Shown: positions 40,390-52,701 of the stretch, piece after piece
Layout: each line of letters opens with the position of its first letter
How positions within the stretch are numbered: position 1 is the first letter of the stretch
Source of the DNA: Apodemus sylvaticus
Lineage: Eukaryota; Chordata; Mammalia; Rodentia; Muridae
Direction of reading: 5' to 3'
DNA: 64,000 nucleotides
NCBI RefSeq assembly: GCF_947179515.1
Contig: NC_067481.1
Location: 25,681,947 to 25,745,946 of the forward strand
Notes under the pieces: model-generated
What the model saw: only the letters and a program-made list of their open reading frames with translations
Database searches by the model: none
What the model was told of the DNA's origin: nothing
Made by a program: the position numbers and the translations under genes

Positions 40390-40500
40390 CTGGACGCGTT
40401 CCATTTGTAAAAGTGGGTCAGTCATAATCCCACTTTGATGGGGTTTATGTGGGGATTAGGTGGGAAAAAAATAAAAACTCTTGACAAATTATAAAACACT
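40390..40500 (+). mobile_element. MIR remnant in the spacer
   Basis: ccatttgtaaaagtgggtca, gtcataatcc and tgtggggattaggtgg follow the MIR 3' half. Confidence 0.45.
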
Positions 40501-40670
40501 ATACAAACATTGGCTTCTCTTAGAAAAAGCTCCTCGGGGGAGTATTAACTGATCCTGAGGCCTGCTTTCCTGCCATCTAATTACCAGTGATACCAAGAAA
40601 TGGAACGGGACGAGTCCCTCATTTCCCTCTTCTCTGTCAGGACACAAAATCAGAGAAGCCTCATGAACAC

Positions 40671-40702
40671 AGACACACACACACACACACACACACACAT
40701 TA
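40671..40702. repeat. (CA)n microsatellite
   Basis: About 14 ca units. Confidence 0.9.
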
Positions 40703-40859
40703 GTGAGTCTAAGAGAAGCACTATAGATGCACAGTACAGAATTCTGTTCCCAGCAATGTCCAACTCACTGCTCGATGACCTTGGGAACTTACAGGTTCTC
40801 AGTTTCTTTCTTTCCTTTTAAAATTTTTTTGTTTTTGTTTTTTTGTTTGTTTGTTTGTT

Positions 40860-41005
40860 TTGTTTTTCGAGACAGGGCTTCTCTGTGTAGTTTGAGCTGT
40901 CCTGGAACTCACTCTGTAGACCAGGCTGGCCTCGAACTCAGAAATCTGCCTGCCTCTGCCTCCCAAGTGCTGGGGTTAAAGGCGTGTGCCACCACCGCCT
41001 GGCTA
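40860..41005 (-). mobile_element. B1 SINE
   Basis: ttttcgagacagggcttctc through gtgccaccaccgcctggct. Confidence 0.95.
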
Positions 41006-41029
41006 AAAAAAAATTTTAAACATCTTTTT

Positions 41030-41210
41030 TTTTTAAAGATTTATTTATTTTATGCATGAGTACACTATTGCTTTCTTCAGACCCACCAGAATAGGGCATC
41101 AGATCCCATTACAGATGGTTGTGAGCCACCATATGGTTGCTGGGAATTGAACTCAGGACCTCTGGAAGAGCAGTCAGTGCGCTTAACCAATGATCCATCT
41201 CTCCAGCCTG
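41030..41210 (-). mobile_element. B2 SINE
   Basis: ttttaaagatttatttattt through tgatccatctctccagcct. Confidence 0.93.
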
Positions 41211-41743
41211 AGTTTCCTTACTTTTAAAGAAAAGTCTGGACATGGTGGCTAACACCTATCATCCCAGTACTTGGGAGCTTGTGGTAGGAGAAATTGAGAC
41301 TAGCCTAGGCTACAGAGTGAGACATTGTTTTAAAAAGCAAAGGGTCCAGTGGCGAACCTCAGCTGTTTTCAGTGCTTGCCCAGCATGCACTAGGTCCTAG
41401 GCTAGGTCTCTAGAAGTATGTAACACTGGCCAAAGAGGACCGTGCCTGCAATCACAGCACTTGGAAGACAGAAGGAGGAAGAGGTCTTTTTTTAGAAACA
41501 GGCAAAGTTCAAGGCCAGCCTGGGACTTATATATGTATTATATGATGCTCTATCAAAAACAAAGGAAGGAATAAAGAAATGAAGATTGTCTAGGTTGTGG
41601 ACCACAGAGATTCCAGAAGAGTTTGGTCTCTAGTTCCCTTCTCTCCCCCACATCCCTCATGTCCCCACTTAATTTCCAAAGCAGAATTGTTTGCAGAGCA
41701 ATCCATACAGGAAAGGAAGTTTCAGCAAGAAGCCCCCACCAAC

Positions 41744-41777
41744 ACCCCATACCCCACACCCCACACCCCACACCCCC
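41744..41777. repeat. (CCCCACA)n tract
   Basis: Four to five seven-base units, ccccaca or ccccata. Confidence 0.85.
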
Positions 41778-41924
41778 GGCTTCCTACACATGCCGTGATC
41801 TGGGGCATTAGAGTATGAGGGAGCAAGGATGGAAGAGAAGCAGCCAATAGGATTTGGCCTCAGGTGAAAACCTCACCAGTGTCCACATGTGATGCCATGG
41901 GGCCTCTTTCAAGAATCTACACCA

Positions 41925-42000
41925 ACCTGGTCTACAGAGTGAATTCCAGGACAGCCAGGGCTACACAGAGAAACCCTATCCCCCCCCCCAAAAAAAAACA
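41925..42000 (+). mobile_element. B1 SINE, 5'-truncated
   Basis: aacctggtctacagagtgaa through gagaaaccctatc. Confidence 0.85.
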
Positions 42001-42030
42001 AAGAAGGAGGAGGAGGAAGAATCTATACCA

Positions 42031-42230
42031 GGGGCTGGAGAGATGGCTCAAAGGTTAAGAGCACTGACTGCTCTTCCAGAGGTTCTGAGTTCAAATCCCA
42101 CCAACCACATGGAGGCTCACAACCATCTATAATGAGATCTGATGCCCTCTTCTGGTCTGTCTGAAGACTGTTACAGTGTACTCATATACATAAAATAATT
42201 TAATTAATCTTTGAAAAAATAAAAGAATTA
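42031..42230 (+). mobile_element. B2 SINE
   Basis: ggggctggagagatggctca through ccctcttctggtctgtctga. Confidence 0.93.
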
Positions 42231-42239
42231 CACCAGAAG

Positions 42240-42375
42240 ACACACGCACTTGGGAGGCAGAGGCAGGCCCATCTCTGAGTTCCAGGTCAGCCTGCTCTAC
42301 AGAGTGAGTTCCAAGACAACCAGGGCTACACAGAAACCTTGTCATGAAAAACAACAAAACAAAACAAGCAAACAA
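42240..42375 (+). mobile_element. B1 SINE, 5'-truncated
   Basis: cacttgggaggcagaggcag through cagaaaccttgtcatgaaaa. Confidence 0.9.
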
Positions 42376-42464
42376 AAAGAATCTACACTCTAATAGCTAA
42401 GGAAGCTGCCTCAGACATCCCTGACTCTGGACAACCAGTCATGGTAACTGAATGGAGAAAGGAG

Positions 42465-42635
42465 TCCGGAGAGATGGCTCAGCAGGTAAAGGCGGTTGCC
42501 ACCAAACCTGATGACCCATGTTCAATTCCTGGGGTCCACATGAAGGAAGGAAAGGACTGACTCCCACGTGTGCATCCACGTCCACAAATGCACATACAAA
42601 ATAAATAAGTATGATCATTAAAAAGAAAAAACTTG
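42465..42635 (+). mobile_element. B3-type SINE
   Basis: gtccggagagatggctcagc through gactgactcccacgtgtgca. Confidence 0.75.
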
Positions 42636-42692
42636 AAAAGCGGGAAACACAAAGCATATGAGGTATGAGAAAGAAGAGAGGAGCTAACACAA

Positions 42693-42717
42693 TAGAGAGA
42701 GAGAGAGAGAGAGAGAA
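42693..42717. repeat. (GA)n microsatellite
   Basis: Twelve ga units. Confidence 0.9.
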
Positions 42718-43164
42718 GTGTCACAGGGTTAGCAAAATGTCTCAGCAAGCCAGTCTATCTGAGTTCAAACCCCAGGATACTCAAGGTCAAAGGAGAAAAA
42801 CCAACTCCCACAAGTTTCCTCTCACCTTCACACATGACACCATGACACACACCTGTGCTCCACTTTCTAATACACAAATAAATGTTAAAACAAATAGGGC
42901 AGGACACTTCGGAAATGTCTCCATTGCTAACGTGCTTGCTGGTTCCAATGCTCAGTACTCATGTAAAAAGCCAAACAGGAGAAGCCCTGGGGCTGGCTGA
43001 CTGGCCAGCCATCCTGTCTAGCTGACCCAGTGAGTGCCAGGTTCAGTGAGAGGCTTTCGAGATTAGGTGGAGAGGGGTTGAGGAAGACACCGGCTATGGA
43101 CCTTTGGTCCCCACATACCCGCAGACACATCTTCATTCACAGAAAGGTAACAGTGGAATGTTAT

Positions 43165-43275
43165 TTACTCGTTTTGGTTTTTTTGAGATTGGGTCTCTAT
43201 GCAGCTCTGGCTATCTTGAAACTCACTCTGTAGACCAGGCTAACCTCAGACTCACAGAGACGCATTGCCCTCTCA
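43165..43275 (-). mobile_element. B1 SINE fragment
   Basis: gagattgggtctctatgcag through ctaacctcagactcacagag. Confidence 0.75.
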
Positions 43276-43594
43276 CCTCTTAAAGCTGTGAGTCATCTCT
43301 TGTAGCAAAACTTTGAAAGTTTACTGTGTTGATAATGAAGCCTGCCTCTATCTTGGGCTTGAAAGTCATCTTAGAGAAAAGACAAGCTAGGCTTTCAGAT
43401 TTATTATTGACCCTCTGTTTCTCAAGGACTGGGCTGTGCTCCACCTGTAACTTTAACTACAAATGGTTCTGTCCTGCCTGTTCCAAGAAAAGGCAACTGT
43501 GTCTTTATTTCAAAAAGTTGTCATGACCCTCTTGCAACCCTACCTTTTGTTTCAAAAGATTATTATAACTACCTTGTTATGCCTTTGGTTGTTT

Positions 43595-43742
43595 TGATTG
43601 TTTTTAGAGACAGGGTTTCTCTTTGTAACCCTGGCTGTCCTGGAACGCCCTCTGTAGATCAGGCTGGCCTCAAACTCAGAGATCCACCTGCCTCTGTCTC
43701 CCAAGTGCTGGGATTAAAGGCGTGCGCCACCACCATCTCAAA
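43595..43742 (-). mobile_element. B1 SINE
   Basis: agacagggtttctctttgta through gcgtgcgccaccaccatctc. Confidence 0.93.
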
Positions 43743-43946
43743 TGTTCTACTACTATAGCCCCACCTATTATTTTTCCATCAAATCCCTCATTGAAGTTAC
43801 ATGCAGGAAAAAGATTTCAGAAACTGCCAGTCTGTTAACAGGCTGATTCTGGCTCTCCTGGGCACTCTCTGCTCTACCTTTGCCACTCCCATCTCAACAC
43901 CATTAGGCAGCAGTCAGGGGTGCAGGCATCAGGAGCAGAGCACGCT

Positions 43947-43985
43947 GCCAGGACACGCAGCCAGGACACACAGCCAGGACACGCA
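43947..43985. repeat. Three 13-bp tandem repeats upstream of Gpr179
   Basis: gccaggacacgca is repeated three times with one g-to-a change, about 500 bp upstream of the Gpr179 start codon. Confidence 0.8.
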
Positions 43986-44251
43986 GCTAGCTCTTTATTC
44001 TGCTCATCTCAGTTGCTGCCAGGAGGCCAAGTCAGGCAGAGGGGTAGGGAGAGGGACCTGGATTCATCTCTGGTTGCTATGGTGCCCCAGGCCGGATTTG
44101 CCCATCTCTCCTAATGGAGCAAAGGGCAGAGAGAGGAGGGGGGTAGGGAGAGAGCAACTGGTCCCCTCCCTTCCCTTCTTCTCTCTCTGGAGCAGATGTG
44201 GGCTGTGTGTCAGTGTACTGGATCAGAGGTAGAGAAAGGAGGAGTTTGCCA

Positions 44252-44257
44252 GGATTA
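44252..44257 (-). promoter_or_regulatory. OTX/CRX-type homeodomain site upstream of Gpr179
   Basis: GGATTA (TAATCC on the minus strand) lies about 245 bp before the Gpr179 start codon in repeat-free DNA. K50 homeodomain factors CRX and OTX2 use this core in photoreceptor and bipolar cells. A six-base match alone is weak evidence. Confidence 0.25.
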
Positions 44258-44499
44258 AGGGGTTTTGAGATGGGGGAATACCCTGAGTGCGGAGGGGCAG
44301 GGCTCTCATATCTATAACCAGAAGCTAACTTTTGACATTAGAGAGGGGGAAACCACAAAACAAAACAGACTACATGTTACTAGTGGGGTGGGGGGGAGAA
44401 GGTGTGGAGTCCGACTGTATACCAGTCTCTGCTTGCATTCTTCTGAGCCACCCAAACTCTAAGCAGCCAGGACTCCCGGGGTCTGGGAACTGCTGTAGA

Positions 44500-45296
44500 A
44501 TGGGCGCCAGGACAGCAGTCATTTCTTCTCTTGCTTGGGGGCTTCTGAGCTGCTGTTTCCTCTGCAGTGGGGCTCTGGGGAACCAAAGGCCTTTGCGCTC
44601 CCTGCCTCCACTACCCTCCCAAGCCAAGCCAGGAGGATCTGGGCTCATGTTGACACCCCCGAAGGGGGCTGAAGCAGCCCTGGCTTTCCTCTACTCCGGA
44701 GACATTCAACAGCTGTCAGGAGCAAACTGCAGCGAGAAGTATGAAGTCCGAGGGGCAGAAGGCAGAGCCGGGGTCCCCCCAGTCCTACAGAGAGCAGCGG
44801 GCGCCCTGGCCCAGGCTGCCAACCTTCTCAACATGCTTCTGCAAGCCAACGACATCCGGGAGTCGAGCGTAGCGGAGGACGTGGAGTGGTACCAGGCACT
44901 CGTTCGCAGTGTGGCAGAGGGAGACCCGAAAGCCTACAGGGCTCTGCTGACCTTTAACCCCCCACCGGGGGCCAGCCACCTTCCGCTGGCCCTGCAGGCC
45001 ACTCGGATGGGGGATGAGACCATCCTTCAGGACCTGTCTGGGAACAAGATACAGGAAGAGAATCCAGAAGAGGATCTGGATACTCCTGTCCTCCAGAAGC
45101 GAGTGCTGACCAATGACCTAAGGAGTCTTGACAGTCCCAAGTGGCCACGGGGGGATGGATATGTGGGGGACATACAGCAGGTGAAGCTATCTCCTCCCTT
45201 CCTGGAGTGTCATGAGGGCCGGCTCCGTCCTGGCTGGCTAGTTACAGCTTCGGCCACGTTCTATGGACTCAAGCCAGATCTCAGCCCAGAGGTCAG
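44500..45296 (+). CDS. Gpr179: Gpr179 coding exon 1 (signal peptide and ectodomain)
   Basis: This 797-nt exon begins MGARTAVISSLAWGLLSCC, a classic hydrophobic signal peptide with a likely cleavage near GALG. The ectodomain follows, including CSEKYEVRGAEGRAGVPP and DVEWYQALVRSVAEGDPKAY. In the paralogue GPR158 the equivalent region is known to form a Cache-type fold. The donor is GTCAG|GTGAGT. The frame is open for 56 codons upstream of this ATG, but only this ATG gives a signal peptide. Confidence 0.96.
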
Positions 45297-46401
45297 GTGA
45301 GTATGTTTGAAAGGAGTTGATGGGTCTGTGAGGATAAGGCGTCCTCAAGTCTCCTGCACTAGCAGAGACCACTTGGCAAGAACATGTGTATGTCTAGGGG
45401 TCACAGATGTGTGTATGCATTCAACTGTGACTATGTACAGCTGGCACTGGGAATCTGTAACTATTAACACTCTCAGATGTGCGTGCTGTGTATGAACCAG
45501 ACAATTCACGCACATGGTTTGGATACTGTTTTATTTGTGTGTATGTGTGTGTATGTGTGTGTATGTGTGTGTGTGTTTGTTTTATTATGTCTTCTAATAA
45601 GACAGTTTCTCATGTAGCCAAGGCTGACCTGTAATCCTGATCCCACTGCCTTCACTTGCAAAGTGTGGGGATTGCAGGCATGTGCCTGGGTATCTGCTGA
45701 TGCTGTTTATATGTTAAGTAAAATGAGTGAATGTCTGTAGCATGTGTATCTACAGGTAAGTACGCATATACTTACCTATATGTGTGTACGTGGGGCAGGG
45801 GCCATAGACAAGGACAGGTCTCCGTTCGCAGGTCTGAGGTACAGATCAAAGACTTAGGCCTGAGAACTTGATGACAGTAAGAATCCATGTTCCTGGCTTC
45901 TCAGAGGAACCACATGGACTCTCCAGGAGGCTTCCCCAGGAGAAGCAAAATTCCTGGACAGGGATTTGGAAGCAATACCCTTGCTTTCTGTCCACGAGTT
46001 GGCTGAGTCCCCAGTGTCACTGTTAATGACAAAGCTCTTGGTAGAGCAGGCCTCATTATCCTATCTAGGCTACCACAGTACTTTGTGATAATCCTCAAAG
46101 AGCCAACTCTGCCTTCAGCTAGAGTAAAGGGTCAGCAGCCCATGGGGAAGCAGGCAGCAAAGGAGCTCAGGAGGCCAGGCCAGGCTCAGAGCAGGCAGCC
46201 TGGCCTTTCCAGGTCTCTGCTCCCCCCAACCCCCCCCACCACCACTGTTCCCAGCAGGCATCCTGGCTCCTTGCCAGAGCTCTCCCAATTCACTCACAAC
46301 AGAGTTCCTCCATTCCAGGGCTCTACTGCTGCTGTAATCAGTTCAGACCCGGCCTGGGCAAAATAATGGGGCAGTAAACAGTGGAGCTGCATGTGTGTTG
46401 T

Positions 46402-46437
<36 letters not shown>

Positions 46438-46499
46438 GCAGCCTAGTGGGAGGGAGACTGTCACCACAGAGACAGGGTTCATGGCACTGGAGATCATCA

Positions 46500-46539
<40 letters not shown>

Positions 46540-48014
46540 CCCCTCCTGTATCTGTGCTAATGTGTGCAAACAAAGACCACACTGCTCCCGCCCCATAGTC
46601 TGGCGATCGCCACGGTGACCCTAACTGCCAATTCACTGCCCTAGGGGACAGGTACAAATGGACATCAACCTCCAAAGTGTGGACATCAACCAGTGCGCGA
46701 GCGGCCCCGGCTGGTACTCAAACACCCACCTGTGTGACCTCAACAGCACCCAGGCAAGGAGGATGGGTTCACCGAGTCCTCATTCCCCTTCCCTTTCCCA
46801 TCACAGCCAAAGCCACCCTGACATCTCAGGCCTTCATGACGGTACCAAGTGACTGGCAGAGGTGAAAGGGCAGGCTTTTGTAAAGTGAGGCCAGTGTTCA
46901 GCCTACTCCATCCCTTCTCCTGCTGCCTGTGAAACCTCAGGGTACCTCCCTGCTTGCTCTCCACTCTGCTACTCAGCACTCCAAGGTTCCTCTTTTAAAA
47001 AAAATAAAAGAGATTCATTTATGGGTGTAAGTACACGGTCACTGTCTTCAGACCCACCAGAAGAGGATCCCATTCCAGATGGTTGGGAGCCGCCATGTGG
47101 TAGCTGGGACTTGAACTCAGGACCTCTGGAAGAGTAGCCAGTGCTAACTGCTGAGCCTTCTCTCCAGCCCCCTATAGAGAAGCTCTTTAAACAGAAAGGT
47201 GCACAACTCAAAATAGCTTCAGGAAGTCCCTGAAACCGAGCAGATTCACTAGGCTCCTCCCCGCCAGAGTGAGCAGTAAATGCTGAGAGTTGCTTTCAGA
47301 GGGGCGGAGCGGAGCTGCAAAGACTCTCAGCGGAGAAAAGCTGCGAAGACCACTCTGAGACCAGACCAGCCTGCCTGGAAGAAGCAGGGACCAGCTGAAC
47401 TCCCTGGAACGGGTTTAGAGAGACTAAAGTGCATGGAAAGGTTGAGCCGCCTGCAGGCTGTGCAGTGTGCTAAGCCATCTCTCCAGGTCCCGGGATTACT
47501 CTTTAGAGCAACTTTTTAGCCAGGAGCTTTCCCTCTCCTAGGCCACATGCTTCACATCAGCCCAGCTCTGACCTCTCCTGGTACAGACTATGCTCCATTG
47601 GTATTCAAAGAAGTCAATAGAATTGCTGGAGGGTGCAGGAGGAGGCTAGCCCCAGCTCAAAAAGCTCTGGGACTGTCAAAGGCAACTAATCAAGCCAAAG
47701 GCACACTCAGAGCCCTTTCCCTCAGAGATATCTGTTCTCAGCCCCTGACCTGGGCCCTGTGCTCAGCTTCCCTGCCCACCTCTGAGGCCCTGTGCCATTC
47801 CCCCTGCTGAGCAAACATCATCAGGAAGAGAGAGAATGCCCAGCCGGGCAGTGGTGGCGCACGCCTGTAATCCCAGCACTCTGGGAGGCAGAGGCAGGCG
47901 GATTTCTGAGTTTGAGGCCAGCCTGGTCTACAGAGTGAGTTCCAGGACAGCCAGGGCTACACAGAGAAACCCTGTCTCAAAAAAAGCAAATTCAAAAAAC
48001 CAAAAAAAAAAAAA

Positions 48015-48078
<64 letters not shown>

Positions 48079-49586
48079 AGAAGGAAGGAGAGGTCCCTGA
48101 TCCTGAAAAGGCTTGTTCCAGCATTGTAGGGGAGCACCAGGACAAAGAAGTAGGAGGGGATTGATAGGAGAATGGGCAGAGGGAAGAGGGCTTAGGGAAC
48201 TTATAGGGAGGGGGGAACCGGGAAAGGAAAAATCATTTGGAATGTAAACATAGAATATAGATAAAAAGAAAAGAAAAGGAAAGAACTGCCCTTGGCATCT
48301 CCCCGGCCTGGTTTAAGGCTGAGAAAAGCTGTCTTATGTTAAAGCCAGATAGGTCCTAATGGAAGTTACCCTTCTCTGGGGGGTCTTTTTACCTTCCCTG
48401 TCTTAGAGTTACTGTTGTTGTGATGAAACACCATGACCAACGCAACCAGGGGAGGACGGGGTTCAGTTCACTCCCAGTTCCATAGACCGCTTCATCCTTA
48501 AAGGCAGCGAGGGCAGGAACCTCTTGCAGAGCGGGAACCTGGAGGCAGGAGCTGACAGATGCAAAAGCCATGGAAGGATGCTGCTTACTGGCGTGCTCAG
48601 CCTGCTTGCCTATAGAACCCAGCACCACCAGCCCAGCGATGGCCCCACCCACAATCATTAATTAAGAAAATGCCCTACAGATGGATCTTATGAAGGCATT
48701 TTCTCACTTGGGGCTCTCTTCATTTTCAATAACTTTAGCTTGTGTCAAGATGGCATAGACTGGACTGGAGAGATGGCTCTGAAGTTAAGAACACTGTCTG
48801 TTCTTCCAGAGGTCCTGAGTTCAATTCCTAGCAATCGCATGGTGGCTCATAACCATCTATAATGAGATCTGGCGCCCTCTTTTGGCATGCAAGCATACAC
48901 ACAGGCCAACGCTGTATACATAATAAATATTTAAAAAAAAATAACATAGACTAGCTATCACATCATCTGTGTGTATCAAGTGGGATGGGTCATGGGAACC
49001 CTTTGAAGCAGGATAACCCTAGAAAAGACATAACAGCAGAAGTGGGGAAATCTCCAGAGGAGAAGGACCAGGGCGAGAACCAGAGAAAGCTTTTGGTGAA
49101 ATCTACAGTAAACCCAGAAGCCATGGATGGAGGGAATTTCGCAGCAGGGGAAGCTTTCGGAGAAAAACGTCGTACAAACAAATGTCATTTGTCATCCCCA
49201 CAGTGTATCCCTCTGGAGAGTCGGGGTTTTGTCCTTGGCCGCTATCTCTGCCGCTGCCGACCTGGATTCTATGGAGCTAGCAGTTCTGGGGGTACGTAAG
49301 TGTGGAGAGGGCTAAACAAGAGGTTTTGTGAGCCAAGGTAAGTTGGGGTGGAACATCTATGGAGGAAAGGTGGGCTGAAGATAACCTTGGGAGGCTGTGG
49401 GAGCTCAACAAAAATCCAAGAGGAGAGGCTGGGTGTGTGTGTGTGCAAGCTTGGAGTTCTTGGGAAGCTGAGGCAGGAGGATTGCTGTTGCAAGATATTT
49501 CCTATCCATTCACATTGAGGCAGTGAGAGGCCAGTGATTGGAGGGGAGAGAGGAGGAGGATCTGGGAGAAGGAGGGGCAAGGGGAG

Positions 49587-49649
<63 letters not shown>

Positions 49650-52600
49650 CAGGAGATGACAGGAGTGCATTGAAGAGGGAGTCGAAGTATCCAGATGGCT
49701 TCAGACATATTTCTGGTGTTTTGGAGAGGTTAGAAATATTGGGATAAGACTTTATCATTGTAAATTGGCATTATGAAATTGGGAGTTTCTTATACATACA
49801 TATATTTGGTTAACTATTCAAGTTTAAGAGTCATGCTTTAGTGGATACTTGGAAGGAGTGGGTACCGGGCAGAAGCGTGGGACTCCCACCGTTTACAGAG
49901 TCTATGGCAGAGAGGAAACACAGCTGGGATGCTGGGAGAGCTGGCTCGAAGAGATTGGCTCAGAGGCGACAGTGAGAGCGGCCCTGAGTGAGACCCGCCG
50001 GGACTTGGTGCGGAGGCTTGGCGGGGTGGTGCTCTTTTATAATTATTTAACATTACAAACTACCATGAATTCAAGGCCAGTTTGGGCTACAAACTGAAAC
50101 CCTGTCTCAAGATAAAAGGAGGAAGAGAGGAAGAAAGAGCGAATGAGAGACCAGGAGGGCTTCTTATAGGTGTCTTCCTTCTGAGAACAAACTCAAACAC
50201 ATAGGTATGAGATAAGTTAGCCTTAAGTCTAACATTCCTTCTTCCTGATAACTCATCCTTAATGGGACATACTCCTTCATTCTTATTCTTGAAGCCATGA
50301 GCTACAGGAGGGCACGGAGCCCTCAGGACCACGGCTAGACCTTCAGGAGTCTCTAGCCGAGCTCCCTTCCTTCCCTTCTTATTCTTTGCAGGCTTAGAGG
50401 AGAGTACCACACAGACTTCGGGGCAATTCGGGTCCCTGCAAGGCGGCTTAGGAAAGCTGCTACGGTGCCAGCCGTGTCCCGAGGGCTGCACCAGCTGTCT
50501 GGATGCCACACCGTGCCTGGTGGAGGAGGCCCTGGCACTGAGGACGGCAGTGCTGGCATGCCAGGCCTGCTGCATGTTGGCTGTCTTCCTGAGTATGCTG
50601 GTCGCCTACCGTTGCCGAGGGAGCAAGGCAAGAAGGCTCCGCATCTCTCTCTCCTGTGCACACACATCCACCCCATCTCAAGGCGTGAACTAAGGCTTGG
50701 GGAGATGAATGCCAGTCTTACTTCTTTACCTCAGAATGTGTGACCTCTTTATCTTAGACCTGTTTCTGCCTCTGCAACATTGTATTTGATTCAACAAATA
50801 CTAGTCAAGTTCCTACTCAGTGCAAAATACAACTCAGGCACTCTGCAAAGGAAGTAACGTGATCCTTGTGGCAGGAAGGAAGCAATGAGACAGGGCAAAG
50901 ATGGGGGTGGGAGCTCAGAGAGGAGACCCAGTTATTCTAGAGGAGATAGCATGGGAGAATGTGTAGAAAGTGATACTGGAGCCAGGCTTGAAGATTAACT
51001 GGCTTTCACAGCAAGGGAAGGGGGAATCTTATTCTAGATCAAGGTACAGTCTGACCCAAAGCTCAGACAAATGCCCGAGGCCCTTTCTAGCTCCAGCAAC
51101 CTCTACTGTGAGCCCAGCATGGTTCTTAGTGCAAGTGTAGCTAGACTCTGGGGTGAGACAGAGGGTGGAGCTAACTAGTACTGTGTGGGGAAGCCTTGGG
51201 TGACCAGAGTAAGCGTCCTGACAGACCCAGGCCAGGCTTGGTGCTCACACCCTGCTCTCACCCTCTTCACACCCTCTTCACACCTGTCTCCCCTGGGCTA
51301 ACAGAGGATCCGGGCATCTGGAATCGTCCTACTGGAAACCATCCTTTTTGGATCCTTACTTCTCTACTTCCCGGTGAGTCTGTGACCTGTAGTCTCTCTT
51401 TCTTGACCGGTGGTCTCTTCTTAATACCCCTCATTCACTCCCATGGTGCTGGAGAGATGATGGCTCAGTGGTTAAGAGCACTGATTGCTCTTCCAGAGGT
51501 CCTGAGTTTAATTCCCAGCAACCACGTGGTCGCTCACAACCATCTGTAATGGGATCTGATGCCCTCTTCTGGTGTGTCTGAAGACAGCTACAGTGTACTC
51601 ATATACATTACAAAACAAAACAAAACAAAAACCCACTCCCAAACTGTCCCCTTCCTTCAGAATCCCGCCCTCCCTTCCTAGGAAGATTTGACGACTTCAC
51701 ATCCCTCCCCCACCCCCCATTCTCACACATGGCAGACCGGCCTAGTAAGCTTAGCAGGCAGAGACCTAAACCGGAAAAGAGTTTTCCGACCTGCTGTGTG
51801 GTTTAGGACAGTCTTTTAAAACTCCACACGGGAAATCTGAGGCCTCCACCTTGGGGCTTCCAGGAAGATTGGTCATGTGACACAGCTCTAGACTGGAGTA
51901 AAAGCACAGAGAACAACTGTCTCTGTCCCTTTGCCACCAGGTGTTCATTCTGTTCTTCAAGCCCAGCGTTTTCCGCTGCGTCGCTCTCCGCTGGGTCCGG
52001 CTGCTGGGTTTTGCCGTCGTCTATGGGACCATTATCCTGAAGCTTTATAGGTAGGGCACTGACAGACCTTGCCACTGCTCTGCTCACCCCAGGCCACTCA
52101 GCTCATTCACACAGAGGAGTTTTTCAAAGTCAGGTCCTCCCCGGTAGCACCCCCTACCCCAACCAGCCTAGGTCATTCAGCTTTTCCACGTAGGAAAGGG
52201 CACTAAACACTAAAGATAAACACGCGGTGGGGCTGGGAAGCAATGGACAGAGTTCGTGTACCTTACTTCCCTCAGGGTGCTCCAGCTGTTTCTGTCTCGA
52301 ACTGCCCAGCGGGGGCCACACCCAAGCAGCGGGCAGCTGCTGCAGCGTCTGGGGCAGCTCCTGCTGCTGGTATTGGGCTTCCTGGTTGTGTGGACAGCGG
52401 GCGTCCTGGAGCCAGGCATCCAGCACACACCTCTGGTGACCCGGGGTCACACTCCCACTGGCCGCCACTTCTACCTCTGTCACCATGACCACTGGGACTA
52501 CATCATGGTTGTGGGTGAGCTGCTTCTCCTGAGCCGGGTCTCCTCTGGTGTCTGACTGTTCCCCTCCATGGCGTCCCTTGTGCTAGCTCTCCCTGGGTCT

Positions 52601-52657
52601 GGGCTAATCAGCACACTAGGTTTTAGAGAGGGTCAGCAGGCTGCTGGAATGGTAAGC

Positions 52658-52701
<44 letters not shown>

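Larger units (their letters stand above)
46754..49203 (+). other. Gpr179: Gpr179 intron 2, GC-AG type
   Basis: The intron starts GCAAGG after CAG and ends CCCCACAG. It carries a B2 on the minus strand, a B1 with a GAAA tract, an L1 3'-end remnant, an unassigned rodent repeat and a plus-strand B2. Confidence 0.9.

Noticed and set aside
40489..40702. Val/Cys repeat peptides from GT tracts (also near 6072, 32250 and 46391)
   Set aside because: They are translated CA/GT microsatellites.
43280..43800. Possible solo LTR around a B1 upstream of Gpr179
   Set aside because: The flanking text (ttgtcatgaccctcttgcaa, ttataactaccttgttatgc) felt LTR-like, but no clear TG...CA ends or target-site duplication could be set.
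45297..46644. Insertion in Gpr179 intron 1 like the nob5 mutant allele
   Set aside because: The intron is only 1,348 bp and holds microsatellites but no retrovirus-like insertion. This is the wild-type arrangement.
47173..47840. Possible LTR or other transposon piece in Gpr179 intron 2
   Set aside because: gtccctgaaaccgagcagat and later text look repetitive, but I could not assign family or ends.
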